64,000 bases of DNA from Myxococcales bacterium (GTDB lineage: Bacteria > Myxococcota > Polyangia > Nannocystales > Nannocystaceae): positions 124,001 through 188,000 of the forward strand of contig JAEUJW010000066.1 of the NCBI GenBank assembly GCA_016793465.1, written 5' to 3'. The notes under the pieces were generated by a model that had not been told where the DNA came from, ran no database searches, and saw only the letters and a list, made by a program, of their open reading frames with translations. The position numbers and the translations under genes are program-made. Numbering within the stretch: the stretch's first letter is position 1; every line of letters starts with the position of its first letter. Positions 51,891-64,000 of the stretch are shown here, in pieces.

Positions 51891-51910
51891 ACCTGGCCCT
51901 CGGACCAGGT
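51891..51910. repeat. Palindrome after the RT gene, possible terminator
   Basis: ACCTGGCCCTCGGACCAGGT, 6-bp arms around an 8-nt centre, 20 nt after the RT stop and before the convergent kinase gene. It belongs to the same palindrome family with GG replacing GT. No T-run follows. Confidence 0.5.
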
Positions 51911-51921
51911 CGTTCTCGCGG

Positions 51922-54900
51922 TCAGCCCGCCTGTTCTTTAAGCCAGGCCGCGATCTCCTCGGCCTCGCGCGCGAACCCGGGGCCCCGGGCCCGCAGCGTC
52001 GCCAGCGCCTGCTCGGCCAGCCCGCGCTCACCCGCCGCCCTCGCCAGCGAGAAGCGGGCCGCGGCCAGGTCCGGGTGGTCCTCGTCGGCCACCGCGGCGT
52101 ACAGCCCCACCGCGCGGCGGAGCAGCGGCGCCGCGTCGTCCGCCCGCCCCTGGGCCAGCACCGCGTCGCCGAGGTGCCGCAGCCCCTGGGCGATCGCCAG
52201 GCTCTCCGGCGCCAGCACGGCCTCGCGGATGGCCAGCGCCCGCCGCAGCTCGGCCTCGGCCTCGGCCGCGCGCCCGAGCCGCAGCGCCGCGACGCCGCTC
52301 GACTCGATCGCGCTGGCCATCGCCGGCGCCTCGCCCGACTCGCCGCGCCTGTAGATCTCGCGGGCGCGCGCGAAGTGCTCGAGCGCCTGCTCCGCGCGCC
52401 CGGCCACCAGCAGCGCCGCGCCGTGGCGCCACTCGGCATAACCCGTCTCGACGTGGTCGCCACCGAGGTGCTCCCGACGCCGCGTCAGCGCCTGCTCCGC
52501 GCGCGCCGACAGCTCGTCGACATCGCCTCGTCGGGACGCGAGGTCCGCGAGCCCGAGCAGCGCCCGCACGAAGCCCTCTCCGGACTCGTCGCCGTGCTTG
52601 GCCGACAGCTCGAGGGCCCGCTGGTAGCTCGAGCTCATGAGCTCGTCGTCGCGGACGACCGCCGCGACGTCCCCGATCGCCGTGTGCATGGTCGCGAGGA
52701 TCGGCGCGTCGGCCCCCTCCGCCGCGCTCGTGCGCGACGCGACCTCCTGCAAGGTCGTCAGCGCCTCGCGGAGCCGGCCCTGCATCAACAGGGCCTGCCC
52801 GACGTTGAACTGCATCTGCAACGTCATCGGATGCTCCGGACCGAGCGCCGCGCGCGTCCGCGACGCGGCGTCGGTGAGCGCGAGGATCGCCTCGGCGGGG
52901 TTCTCGGACAGCAGCTCGACCACCCCGCGGTTGCCCAGGCTGAACGCGACCTCCAGCTCGCTCGCCCCGTGGGTCCGCTTGCTCGCCAGCGCCGCGGCCA
53001 GGGCCTCGCGCGCCTCCACGAAGCGACCGGCGAGCACGTACGCCGCGCCGAGGTTGTTGAGGAACTCGCCCTCGATCTGCGGATGAGCCGCCGTCCGCTC
53101 GACCAGCGAACGCACCAGGCGCAGCTCGCCCAGCGCCGCCTGCGGGCCCAGCGTGCCGGCCTGCACGAACATCCGCTTGCTCGCGGCCGTCGCCGCGACC
53201 TCCGCGTGCCCCGCCGACAGCCCGGTCCACAGCGCCTCGCTCAGGCTCTGCTCCGCCGCCGGATACTGCCCCGACTGCATGCGCACGCTGCCCTGACGCA
53301 GCAACGCCTCGGCCAGCAGCGGCTTGTAGCCGAGCGCCTCCGCGTTCGCCACGACCTCGCCGACCCGCGTCGATGCGTCGTCGTAGCGCCCGGCGTCCTC
53401 GAGGGACTTGGCGCGAGCCAGGCTCGCCCGCTCGTCGGCCACACGCGCGCGCACGGCGGGGTCCTCCGGCGGCGGGACGCTCTGCAGGAGCGCCTCGCTG
53501 TCGCCGCAGCTCGCCAGCGGCGCGAGGGCGTCGACCGCGAGGGCGGCCTTTTCGGCGGCGCCGGCGTCCGCGGCGGAGAACACCTCGACGAGCGCCGCGA
53601 AGCCCTCGCGTCGCTGATCGAGGCAGGCCATCCGCAGGTCGAACAGCTGATCGCTCTGCTTGGCCGAGCGATGGGTCTCGCACGCCTCGGTGCGCATCGC
53701 CGCCCACTCGGCCGCATACGCGTCGAGCCGCGGCGCGATCCGTCCCCACGTGTCCGCGGCGTAGGACACCCCGGTCGCCAGGATCGCCGCACGGACGGCT
53801 TCGCCGCGGCTCGCGTCCCAGACCGCAGCGATCTCCTCGCTCGCGCCCTCACAGGTCGCCACCTCGCCGGTGAACATCGACGCCGCGCCGAAGCTGGCCG
53901 CGCCGATGAACCCGGCGAAGCCCGTCGCGGCCAGCCAGCGCCGGCGCTGCGCCTCGGGGTCGCGGCCGAGCTGGACCAGCAGCTCGGTCATCGACGAGAA
54001 GCGCCTGCCCGGGTCGACCGCGAGCCCGCGCAGCAGCACCTTGCGCAGCCAGCCCGGCACCTTGGTGCTCGCCGGCGGCTCCTTGATCTTGCCGGCGTTG
54101 ACGTCGGCGACGAGCGACGCCAGCGTCGTGCAGTCGAACGGGTGGAGCCCGTAGAGCCCCTCGTAGAGGCTGATGCAGAAGCTGAACTGGTCGCTCTGCG
54201 CGCTCGCTGGGCGCCCGAGGTGCTGCTCCGGGGCCATGTACGCCGGCGTGCCCATGATGGCGCCGGTGCGGGTCAGCGGCGCGTCGAGCAGGCTGTTGCT
54301 GTACGACCCGCTCGGCGGCGTGACCGACAGCTCCTCGCTGCCCGCGTGCTCGGCCGAGCGGGCCAGACCGAAGTCGAGGACCTTGACCGCGCCGTCGTCG
54401 CCGACGAGCACGTTGTGCGGCTTGAAGTCGCGGTGAATGATCCCCGCGTGGTGCGCCGCCTCGAGCCCGCGGCCCGCCTTGACGAACACCTCGAGGACCT
54501 CGCGCCACGCGCGTCTGCTCGGCCCGCGCAGCCACGCGTCGAGGCTCTTGCCCCGCACGAACTCCATGGCGATGTACACCGAGCCGTCCTCGAACGTGTC
54601 GGCGGCGTGGACCGTGACGATGTTGGGATGCGACAGCCGGGCCATCGCCTGCGCCTCGCGGAGCAGGCGCGTCTTGCCCACTTCGTCCTGGCGCGTCGCC
54701 TCGCCGCGTAGCACCTTGACCGCCACCTTGCGGTCGAGGTGGTCGTCGTAGGCGGTGTAGACGATGCCCATGCCGCCCTCTCCCAGGCGGTCCAGCACCG
54801 TGAAGCGGCCGATCTTCACCGGCCGCGCCTTCGTGCGAAACAGTTTGGCCTTGACGAGGTCCTTGACGCGGCGGTCCTCGTCCACGGCGGGCAGCGGCAG

Positions 54901-55281
54901 CGCCGGTCGACCCTCGCCGTCACTGAGCCGGGTCGGAGCGACGAGAGGTGAAGCGGCCTCGTCGTCTCCGTCCGGCGCAGGCGTCACGGTCTTCGCCAGC
55001 GCGGCGGGAACAGGGGTGTGCGTGCGCTCGAGCGCCGGCGGCAGCGGCGTATGGGTCCGCTCGAGCGCGGGTGGCAGCGGTGGTTGGGTCCTTTCGAGGT
55101 CAGGGGGGAGCGGGGTCTGCGTCTTGTCGAGCGCGGGCGGCAGCGGGGCCTGGGTCTCCTCCAGCGAGGGTTGCGGGGTCTGCGTCCGGGCGAGCGCCAG
55201 GGGGTTCGGCGGCGCGGGCGTGCGTCCGTCCAGCGACGCCGCGGTCTGGGCGAGACCGGGGTCGGGACGTTCGACACTCAT
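51922..55281 (-). CDS. Ser/Thr protein kinase with C-terminal TPR array
   Basis: 1119 residues. Residues about 48-102 hold five or six near-repeats of the type PLPPALERTHT, rich in Thr-Pro, which could be phosphorylated and bound by FHA domains. The kinase domain (about 158-430) has GEGGMG, the ATP lysine K189, HRDFKPHNVL, LDFGLA and GTPAYMAPE; it should be active. One hydrophobic segment (ATGFAGFIGAASFGAASMF) probably crosses the membrane. The rest is TPR-like (for example GRFVEAREALAAALASKRTHG). GGAG lies 7 nt before the ATG. It is convergent with the retron-like operon and followed the ECF sigma gene on the same strand. Confidence 0.92.
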   Translation of the reverse strand: MSVERPDPGLAQTAASLDGRTPAPPNPLALARTQTPQPSLEETQAPLPPALDKTQTPLPPDLERTQPPLPPALERTHTPLPPALERTHTPVPAALAKTVTPAPDGDDEAASPLVAPTRLSDGEGRPALPLPAVDEDRRVKDLVKAKLFRTKARPVKIGRFTVLDRLGEGGMGIVYTAYDDHLDRKVAVKVLRGEATRQDEVGKTRLLREAQAMARLSHPNIVTVHAADTFEDGSVYIAMEFVRGKSLDAWLRGPSRRAWREVLEVFVKAGRGLEAAHHAGIIHRDFKPHNVLVGDDGAVKVLDFGLARSAEHAGSEELSVTPPSGSYSNSLLDAPLTRTGAIMGTPAYMAPEQHLGRPASAQSDQFSFCISLYEGLYGLHPFDCTTLASLVADVNAGKIKEPPASTKVPGWLRKVLLRGLAVDPGRRFSSMTELLVQLGRDPEAQRRRWLAATGFAGFIGAASFGAASMFTGEVATCEGASEEIAAVWDASRGEAVRAAILATGVSYAADTWGRIAPRLDAYAAEWAAMRTEACETHRSAKQSDQLFDLRMACLDQRREGFAALVEVFSAADAGAAEKAALAVDALAPLASCGDSEALLQSVPPPEDPAVRARVADERASLARAKSLEDAGRYDDASTRVGEVVANAEALGYKPLLAEALLRQGSVRMQSGQYPAAEQSLSEALWTGLSAGHAEVAATAASKRMFVQAGTLGPQAALGELRLVRSLVERTAAHPQIEGEFLNNLGAAYVLAGRFVEAREALAAALASKRTHGASELEVAFSLGNRGVVELLSENPAEAILALTDAASRTRAALGPEHPMTLQMQFNVGQALLMQGRLREALTTLQEVASRTSAAEGADAPILATMHTAIGDVAAVVRDDELMSSSYQRALELSAKHGDESGEGFVRALLGLADLASRRGDVDELSARAEQALTRRREHLGGDHVETGYAEWRHGAALLVAGRAEQALEHFARAREIYRRGESGEAPAMASAIESSGVAALRLGRAAEAEAELRRALAIREAVLAPESLAIAQGLRHLGDAVLAQGRADDAAPLLRRAVGLYAAVADEDHPDLAAARFSLARAAGERGLAEQALATLRARGPGFAREAEEIAAWLKEQAG

Positions 55282-55384
55282 GGGCGCTCTCCGAAGGACG
55301 CGAAGCATGGTGGGAGACGAGTGACCGTCCTCCCCCGAACAATTGCGACGGCCCGAGAGATCGTCACCAGCCCCCGTTCGCCGC

Positions 55385-56002
55385 CTACTTGCGCGGCTTC
55401 AGCTCGTCCCTCAGGTGACGCGCCCAGCTCTCGAGATCGGACACCGTGCTGTGCAGCAGCGAGGGCGAGGCGGCGAGCTCGGCGAGCTGCGACTCGAGCA
55501 GCTGCTTGGCCCGGCGGATGCGCGTCCGCGCGGTGCCCTCGGGGATCTCGAGCACGTCGGCGATGTCCTTCGCCGTCATGTTCTCCCAGTAGTACAGCTC
55601 GAGGATCATCTGCGACTCGATGGGGATGCGCTGCAGCGCCTGCAGCAGCAGGCGGGTCTCCTGGGCCTGCGCCATCAAGGTCGTCGGCGTCGGGCCGAGG
55701 TCTGCGGCCGACTTCTCGGCGATGTCGAAGCGCTCCCCGTTGCGCCGCTGCCCGCGGTAGTGCTCGAGCAGGATGTGCCGCGCCACCCCGAACAGGTAGG
55801 CCTGAAAGGTCGTGCCCTCGCGCATCCGCGACTGCGTCTCGACGCACACGAGGAAGGTGCGCTGGATCAGGTCCGGCGCGTGCTCGCCCGCCTTGCTGCG
55901 GAAGAAGCGGGCGAGGCTGTCGTAATAGCGCTCGAAGAGCACCTCGCCCGCGTCCTCGTCGCCCGTACGCCAGGCGGCCAGGAGCTGCTGATCATCGGTC
56001 AC
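55385..56002 (-). CDS. ECF-type RNA polymerase sigma factor
   Basis: 205 residues. Region 2 (EVLFERYYDSLARFFRSKAGEHAPDLIQRTFL) and region 4 (LQRIPIESQMILELYYWENMTAKDIADVLEIPEGTARTRIRRAKQ) of the sigma70 family, with a C-terminal helical tail. It lies 103 nt upstream of the kinase-TPR gene on the same strand, a pairing seen often in this group, so the kinase may control it. The GTG start lies 8 nt after TACAAT (56011-56016) without a ribosome binding site; the longer open frame upstream is not credible. Confidence 0.92.
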   Translation of the reverse strand: MTDDQQLLAAWRTGDEDAGEVLFERYYDSLARFFRSKAGEHAPDLIQRTFLVCVETQSRMREGTTFQAYLFGVARHILLEHYRGQRRNGERFDIAEKSAADLGPTPTTLMAQAQETRLLLQALQRIPIESQMILELYYWENMTAKDIADVLEIPEGTARTRIRRAKQLLESQLAELAASPSLLHSTVSDLESWARHLRDELKPRK

Positions 56003-56010
56003 AGGCCCGG

Positions 56011-56016
56011 ATTGTA
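56011..56016 (-). promoter_or_regulatory. -10 element of the ECF sigma gene
   Basis: TACAAT on the minus strand, 8 nt before the GTG. The divergent intergenic DNA to 56271 also holds the 10-bp palindrome GTGACGTCAC at 56130-56139. Confidence 0.4.
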
Positions 56017-56271
56017 TAACAACGCCGACCGATTCCGAGGTCCCGTCGGCTCGGCCCAGAATCGCCCGTATCGGCCATTGGCGAGGCCTACCACAGGTAT
56101 CGACCAAGCTTATGAACGACGCCTGTACAGTGACGTCACCGAGCCTGGCCTGCGGCGGGCGTCACACACGGACCAGACCCACGAAGCGTACGAACGACTT
56201 TTTTCATTCAGGGGAAATTGTTCGTCTCCCAACCATCACATGACTGCTGAAGCGGCACGGTGGCACTCTCT

Positions 56272-57348
56272 ATGACGATCCTCAACATCCGGACAGCTGT
56301 TCTTACCCTCGCGCTCGCGTCCGCCGCGGGCTGTGACGCCGAGGACTTCGGCGCGGGAGACGTCTCCCTCCGCCCCGGTCAGAACGGCATCCTCTTCAAC
56401 ACCAGCTGGATCGGCACGTTCGACTTCGGCGAGTTCCACGACGAGTTCTCCACCCTGCACAACGACACCATGCTGCAGGGCGTCACGGTCACCAGCGAGT
56501 ACAAGGGCAACTACTACAGCATCCCGCTGCAGTCGGTGTGGGCCGAGGACGGCCAGATCTTCGGCAAGGGCGACGGCCAGACCTTCAGCGGCCACCAGTT
56601 CGACGAGTCCGTGTGGTCCTTCCAGATGCTGATCGAGGGCAACAAGGTCGACGTGACGGTCAAGATCAAGAGCGTCACCGACGACGGCGGCAAGAACTGG
56701 AAGTACGTGTTCAAGCACAACTACAACGCCACCGACGCGAACGGCAACTGCCTGGTCTCGCAGAGCAAGGAGGCCAAGAAGGGCGAGGAGAGCGACGGCG
56801 AGGGCGACGACCAGGAGTGCCTGATCCCCGTGTGCCAGGACGACCCCGACATGATCGGCGAGCAGTACGAGGCGATCGTCACCGAGGACATCACCGTCGA
56901 CACCGTCACCGGCGTCATCGAGAAGTCGGCGAAGCCCGCCATGTACTGGGGCTGCGTGTCCGGGGCCGTCGGCAAGGCCGGCAACTGGGGCTACCGCCTC
57001 GAGCACCTCGACCACGAGCACTCGATGTTCGAGGCCGCCGTCCGCATGGTCCGCGCCGACTACTGCGGCACCGGCGACTCGTTCACCACCCCCGGCCAGC
57101 AGGTCACCCTCACCGACATCTTCGGCTACAACCACCTCGCCCAGTCCTACAAGACCGAGGCCATTTGGGATCCGAAGGGCGCCGCCTGCGTCTACCAGCC
57201 CCGCCTCGCCGCCGAGTGGCCCGACGCCCTCTCCGTCATCAAGATGTGCGAGCAGCTCGGCGCCCCGCGCATCCCCAAGGAGTGCCAGTACGGCGACGAC
57301 CTGAGCACCTACGCGGACGCCCTCTACTGGTCCGCCAACCCCTCCTGA
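56272..57348 (+). CDS. ADYC-domain-like lipoprotein
   Basis: 358 residues. Lipobox SAAGC. The mature protein has a GILFNTSWIG start, an acidic insert (KKGEESDGEGDDQECL) and the sequence ADYCGTGDSFT, the signature of the ADYC family that is common in Nannocystis and relatives. Function unknown, exported. The ATG at 56272 was chosen for the signal peptide; an in-frame GTG lies 12 nt upstream. A terminator follows. Confidence 0.85.
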   Translation: MTILNIRTAVLTLALASAAGCDAEDFGAGDVSLRPGQNGILFNTSWIGTFDFGEFHDEFSTLHNDTMLQGVTVTSEYKGNYYSIPLQSVWAEDGQIFGKGDGQTFSGHQFDESVWSFQMLIEGNKVDVTVKIKSVTDDGGKNWKYVFKHNYNATDANGNCLVSQSKEAKKGEESDGEGDDQECLIPVCQDDPDMIGEQYEAIVTEDITVDTVTGVIEKSAKPAMYWGCVSGAVGKAGNWGYRLEHLDHEHSMFEAAVRMVRADYCGTGDSFTTPGQQVTLTDIFGYNHLAQSYKTEAIWDPKGAACVYQPRLAAEWPDALSVIKMCEQLGAPRIPKECQYGDDLSTYADALYWSANPS

Positions 57349-57370
57349 GCGCCTCACGATCAACCCTCAC

Positions 57371-57407
57371 CGCCCGGTCGCGCTCCTCTCGCACCGGGCG
57401 TCTTTAA
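57371..57407 (+). terminator. Intrinsic terminator
   Basis: 8-bp stem CGCCCGGT (57371-57378) with ACCGGGCG (57393-57400), followed by TCTTTAA. It sits 22 nt after the ADYC-like gene. Confidence 0.65.
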
Positions 57408-57420
57408 ATTCTTCGACTCG

Positions 57421-60642
<3,222 letters not shown>

Positions 60643-60729
60643 CGCGGCGAGTGTACCACCGCGGCCGCGCGCCGATGCATGCGCGCGGCGGGCGCGTTCG
60701 CGCCGCGACGTCGCGTCGACATGGCCGTC

Positions 60730-60741
60730 CAAACATGTTTG
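60730..60741. promoter_or_regulatory. 12-bp palindrome between divergent genes, possible operator
   Basis: CAAACATGTTTG is a perfect palindrome; a second ACATGT core follows in CAGACATGTC at 60743-60752. It lies about 90 nt upstream of the kinase start and 180 nt before the lipoprotein gene. Confidence 0.45.
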
Positions 60742-60917
60742 AACAGACATGTCCCAAGAGCCAGCACCAGCGCGGACGCGGACGATCCCCCGGCCCCGCC
60801 GGCCCACGGACCAATTGCACAGGCAAAATCGTAGAAAATCCGGAGGCTTGGCTCCTGTCCGCACGCGCCGGCGCGGGCGGTAGGATCTTCACGGCCTTTA
60901 TGTCTAATATGGCAGCG

Positions 60918-62417
60918 ATGTCCCGCGCGCCTGTCCTTTGGACCTGCCTCTCCGTCTTCGGCCTGGTCGCCGCCGCGACGGCCACCGTCGCCTGCTCCGC
61001 GGTCTCCAAGGTCGATTACGCCGCGTGCTCCGACAACGTGACCTGCCGCGACGCCTTCGGCCTCGGCTGGACCTGCGGCGAGGCCGGACTGTGCCAGGAG
61101 GCCTTGCAGCACCCGCGCTGCAAGGCCGTGTTCCCCGAGACCCTGTTCGACGACCCCGAGACCTACGGCAACGCGATCATCTTCGGCTCGCAGCTCGACC
61201 ACACGCCGGTGACCGGCGACGGCCGCATGGTCGACGCCGCCACCTTGGCCATCAAGGAGGCCAACATGTCCGGCCTCGACGGCCGCCTGTTCGGCATCGT
61301 CCACTGCGACTATCGCGAGGACGAGAAGATCGACAAGCTCACCTCGGACGAGGCCGTGGTCGAGACCGCGAAGTACCTCGTCGACGACCTCGGCGCCGTC
61401 GCCATCATCGGCCCCGGCTACTCGAGCCTCGCCGAGTCGCTCTACCTCGAGCTGCAGAAAGACACCCACAAGACGTCGACGCTGATCGTCTCGCCCTCGG
61501 CGACCAGCGACTCGCTGACCAACGTCGACGTGCGCGACGGCGACAAGCCGGGCCTGTTCTGGCGCACCGCCCCGCCCGACTCGCGCCTCGGCAAGGCCCT
61601 CGCCCAGCAGATGGACGCCGACGGCATCACCTACGCCACCGTCGTCTACGTCAACGACTCCTACGGCAGCGGGCTCGCCACCAACGTCGGCGACAACTTC
61701 CCCGGCGAGATCGACCTCAGGGGCTTCAAGGGCGAGGCCGCCGCCGCCGCCGACATCAACACCATCGTCGCCGAGCTCGACTCGCGCACCCCGGCGGCCG
61801 GCGAGGCCGTCGTGTTCGTCGGCGCCGAGGTCGCCCAGGTCGTCGCCTTCCTCAACGGAGCCGTCGTCTACGACTACTTCACGCAGGACGACAGCGTGAA
61901 GATCTACCTGAGCGACGCCGGCTTCAACGACGCTGTCCTCGAGCAGACCCAGGAGCTCGCGTCGGAGCTCTACGACCAGGTCCAGATCGCCTTCCCGAGC
62001 GTCAACACCGAGGACCTCGTCTACAAAAAATTCAAGTCCGCCTACCAGACCGAGTTCAACGACAACCCCGACCTCGCCTCGTACTCCTCGCACATGTACG
62101 ACGCCACCTGGCTCGGCGTGTACGGGACCGTCTGGGCCTACTACCGCCGCGAGCAGCGCCTCAGCGGCATCGACCTCGCCTTCGGCTTGCAGCAGGTGAC
62201 CGCCGACAAGACCGCGATCCCCGTCCGGAGCGACACGTTCAACGACATCAAGACCGAGTTCCAGGCCGGTCGCGCGGTCAACCTGCAGGGCGCCTCGGGC
62301 AACCTCGACTACAACCCCGAGACCGAGGAGCTGAAGGACGTGACCCCGATCTTCTACGTGATCGTCGATGGTAGCGACGGCTACGAGTTCATGGACCCGA
62401 CGCCGCCGATGGAGTGA
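60918..62417 (+). CDS. ABC-type substrate-binding-like lipoprotein (type 1 periplasmic binding fold)
   Basis: 499 residues. Lipobox TVAC, a short Cys-rich segment (CSDNVTCRDAFGLGWTCGEAGLC), then a LivJ/receptor-ligand-type binding fold from about residue 75 (AIIFGSQLDHTP, AVAIIGPGYSSLAE, TLIVSPSATSDSLT, TVVYVNDSYGSGLA, GFKGEAAAAADINT). Amino acids are the usual ligands of this fold, but no transporter genes lie nearby, so it may be a stand-alone sensor. TAATAT (60905-60910) lies 7 nt before the ATG, which decides this start over an ATG at 60900. Confidence 0.88.
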   Translation: MSRAPVLWTCLSVFGLVAAATATVACSAVSKVDYAACSDNVTCRDAFGLGWTCGEAGLCQEALQHPRCKAVFPETLFDDPETYGNAIIFGSQLDHTPVTGDGRMVDAATLAIKEANMSGLDGRLFGIVHCDYREDEKIDKLTSDEAVVETAKYLVDDLGAVAIIGPGYSSLAESLYLELQKDTHKTSTLIVSPSATSDSLTNVDVRDGDKPGLFWRTAPPDSRLGKALAQQMDADGITYATVVYVNDSYGSGLATNVGDNFPGEIDLRGFKGEAAAAADINTIVAELDSRTPAAGEAVVFVGAEVAQVVAFLNGAVVYDYFTQDDSVKIYLSDAGFNDAVLEQTQELASELYDQVQIAFPSVNTEDLVYKKFKSAYQTEFNDNPDLASYSSHMYDATWLGVYGTVWAYYRREQRLSGIDLAFGLQQVTADKTAIPVRSDTFNDIKTEFQAGRAVNLQGASGNLDYNPETEELKDVTPIFYVIVDGSDGYEFMDPTPPME

Positions 62418-62749
62418 TCGAAGGCCTGCGAGCTCCGCAGACCCTCACGCGCTCCGCGACGCGCGTGCATGCGAGCGCGACCCGTCCCGCGACCGACACC
62501 GCCTCGCCGGAGATCGACCCGCAGCGCCCGCGAATCGCGGCCTGCGGACACCCGCAGACGCCGCAAGAATCTTCCGGCCGTGAGGCCGCGCCCCGCGCCG
62601 CCCTCGCGGACGAGCCACTTTTTCGCACGCCTCGCGCGCGCTCTTACGCGGCAATTGTGGGCCATTTCACCGCGAACCCACATGCGGGGTCGCTCGTACC
62701 CTCCCGGCGGATCGTGTACGCTGAGCCGCGTAGGGGTTAAAAGAAGCAC
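62418..62749 (+). other. Gene-free stretch before the last kinase
   Basis: 332 nt with no convincing gene: the open frames here are Arg/Pro-rich and lack ribosome binding sites. A TGTACGCT near 62715 may be the -10 of the kinase gene. No long inverted repeat was seen. Confidence 0.5.

Positions 62750-64000
<1,251 letters not shown>

Noticed and set aside
865..51910. CTGT-N8-ACAG palindromes as LexA (SOS) boxes
   Set aside because: The spacing matches the E. coli LexA consensus, but most copies lie inside coding sequence, cluster in tandem and have hairpin-type centres. A repeat element explains them better.
62414..62740. 108-codon plus-strand frame before the last kinase
   Set aside because: Pro/Arg/Ala-rich without ribosome binding site or family, and it ends just before the kinase start; most likely chance.

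Overview
The window is very GC-rich DNA with dense genes on both strands. It most resembles a myxobacterium of the Nannocystineae type (Nannocystis or a relative). The clues are several large Ser/Thr protein kinases with C-terminal TPR arrays, many lipoproteins with Thr- or Gly-rich linkers and Cys-rich domains, an ADYC-type lipoprotein, a WYL regulator, and a reverse transcriptase of the myxobacterial retron Mx162 type. This is inferred from protein families; no rRNA is present.

Left part (1-16.6 kb): a leftward 2-oxoacid dehydrogenase operon (E1alpha, E1beta, E2, the last cut by the window edge) whose E1 subunits have odd cofactor motifs; a folB-cupin fusion divergent from aspartate kinase; an envelope group (Thr-rich lipoprotein, L,D-transpeptidase, thioredoxin-like lipoprotein); a WYL regulator; a BamE-like lipoprotein; and an overlapping yhaO-yhaN pair (SbcCD-like nuclease and ATPase).

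Middle (16.6-38.6 kb): a phosphoesterase-GAF protein, tRNA-Arg(TCG), a subtilase with a membrane tail, an iron-storage pair (bfd, bfr) with four Fur-box-like palindromes, a Crp/Fnr regulator with an S41-like protease and a lipoprotein, a CtpA protease, an XRE regulator beside a perfect palindrome, a TonB-dependent receptor, proC, a protein with a C-x-x ladder, a ComEA-like protein, peptidase E, a YkgJ-like protein and several lipoproteins.

Core system (38.79-51.87 kb): four co-oriented genes with 1 nt overlap, 4 nt overlap and 3 nt spacing encode a HEAT-like protein with an internal BRCT domain, a 2202-residue propeller/HEAT protein, a winged-helix/SWIM zinc protein and a retron-type reverse transcriptase. 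This is the most striking locus. No msr-msd RNA is next to the RT gene; the only sizeable non-coding space is the structured 5' leader of the operon.

Right part (51.9-64 kb): two kinase-TPR proteins, an ECF sigma factor, an ADYC-like lipoprotein, a periplasmic-binding lipoprotein and the start of a third kinase (cut by the edge).

Window-wide signals: (1) an interspersed 16-bp palindrome, CTGTCC-N4-GGACAG, found in intergenic DNA and in frame within linkers of unrelated proteins; (2) AT-only islands with TTAATTAA inside GC-rich genes; (3) many genes with a -10 hexamer 6-10 nt before the start codon and no ribosome binding site, which suggests leaderless mRNAs.
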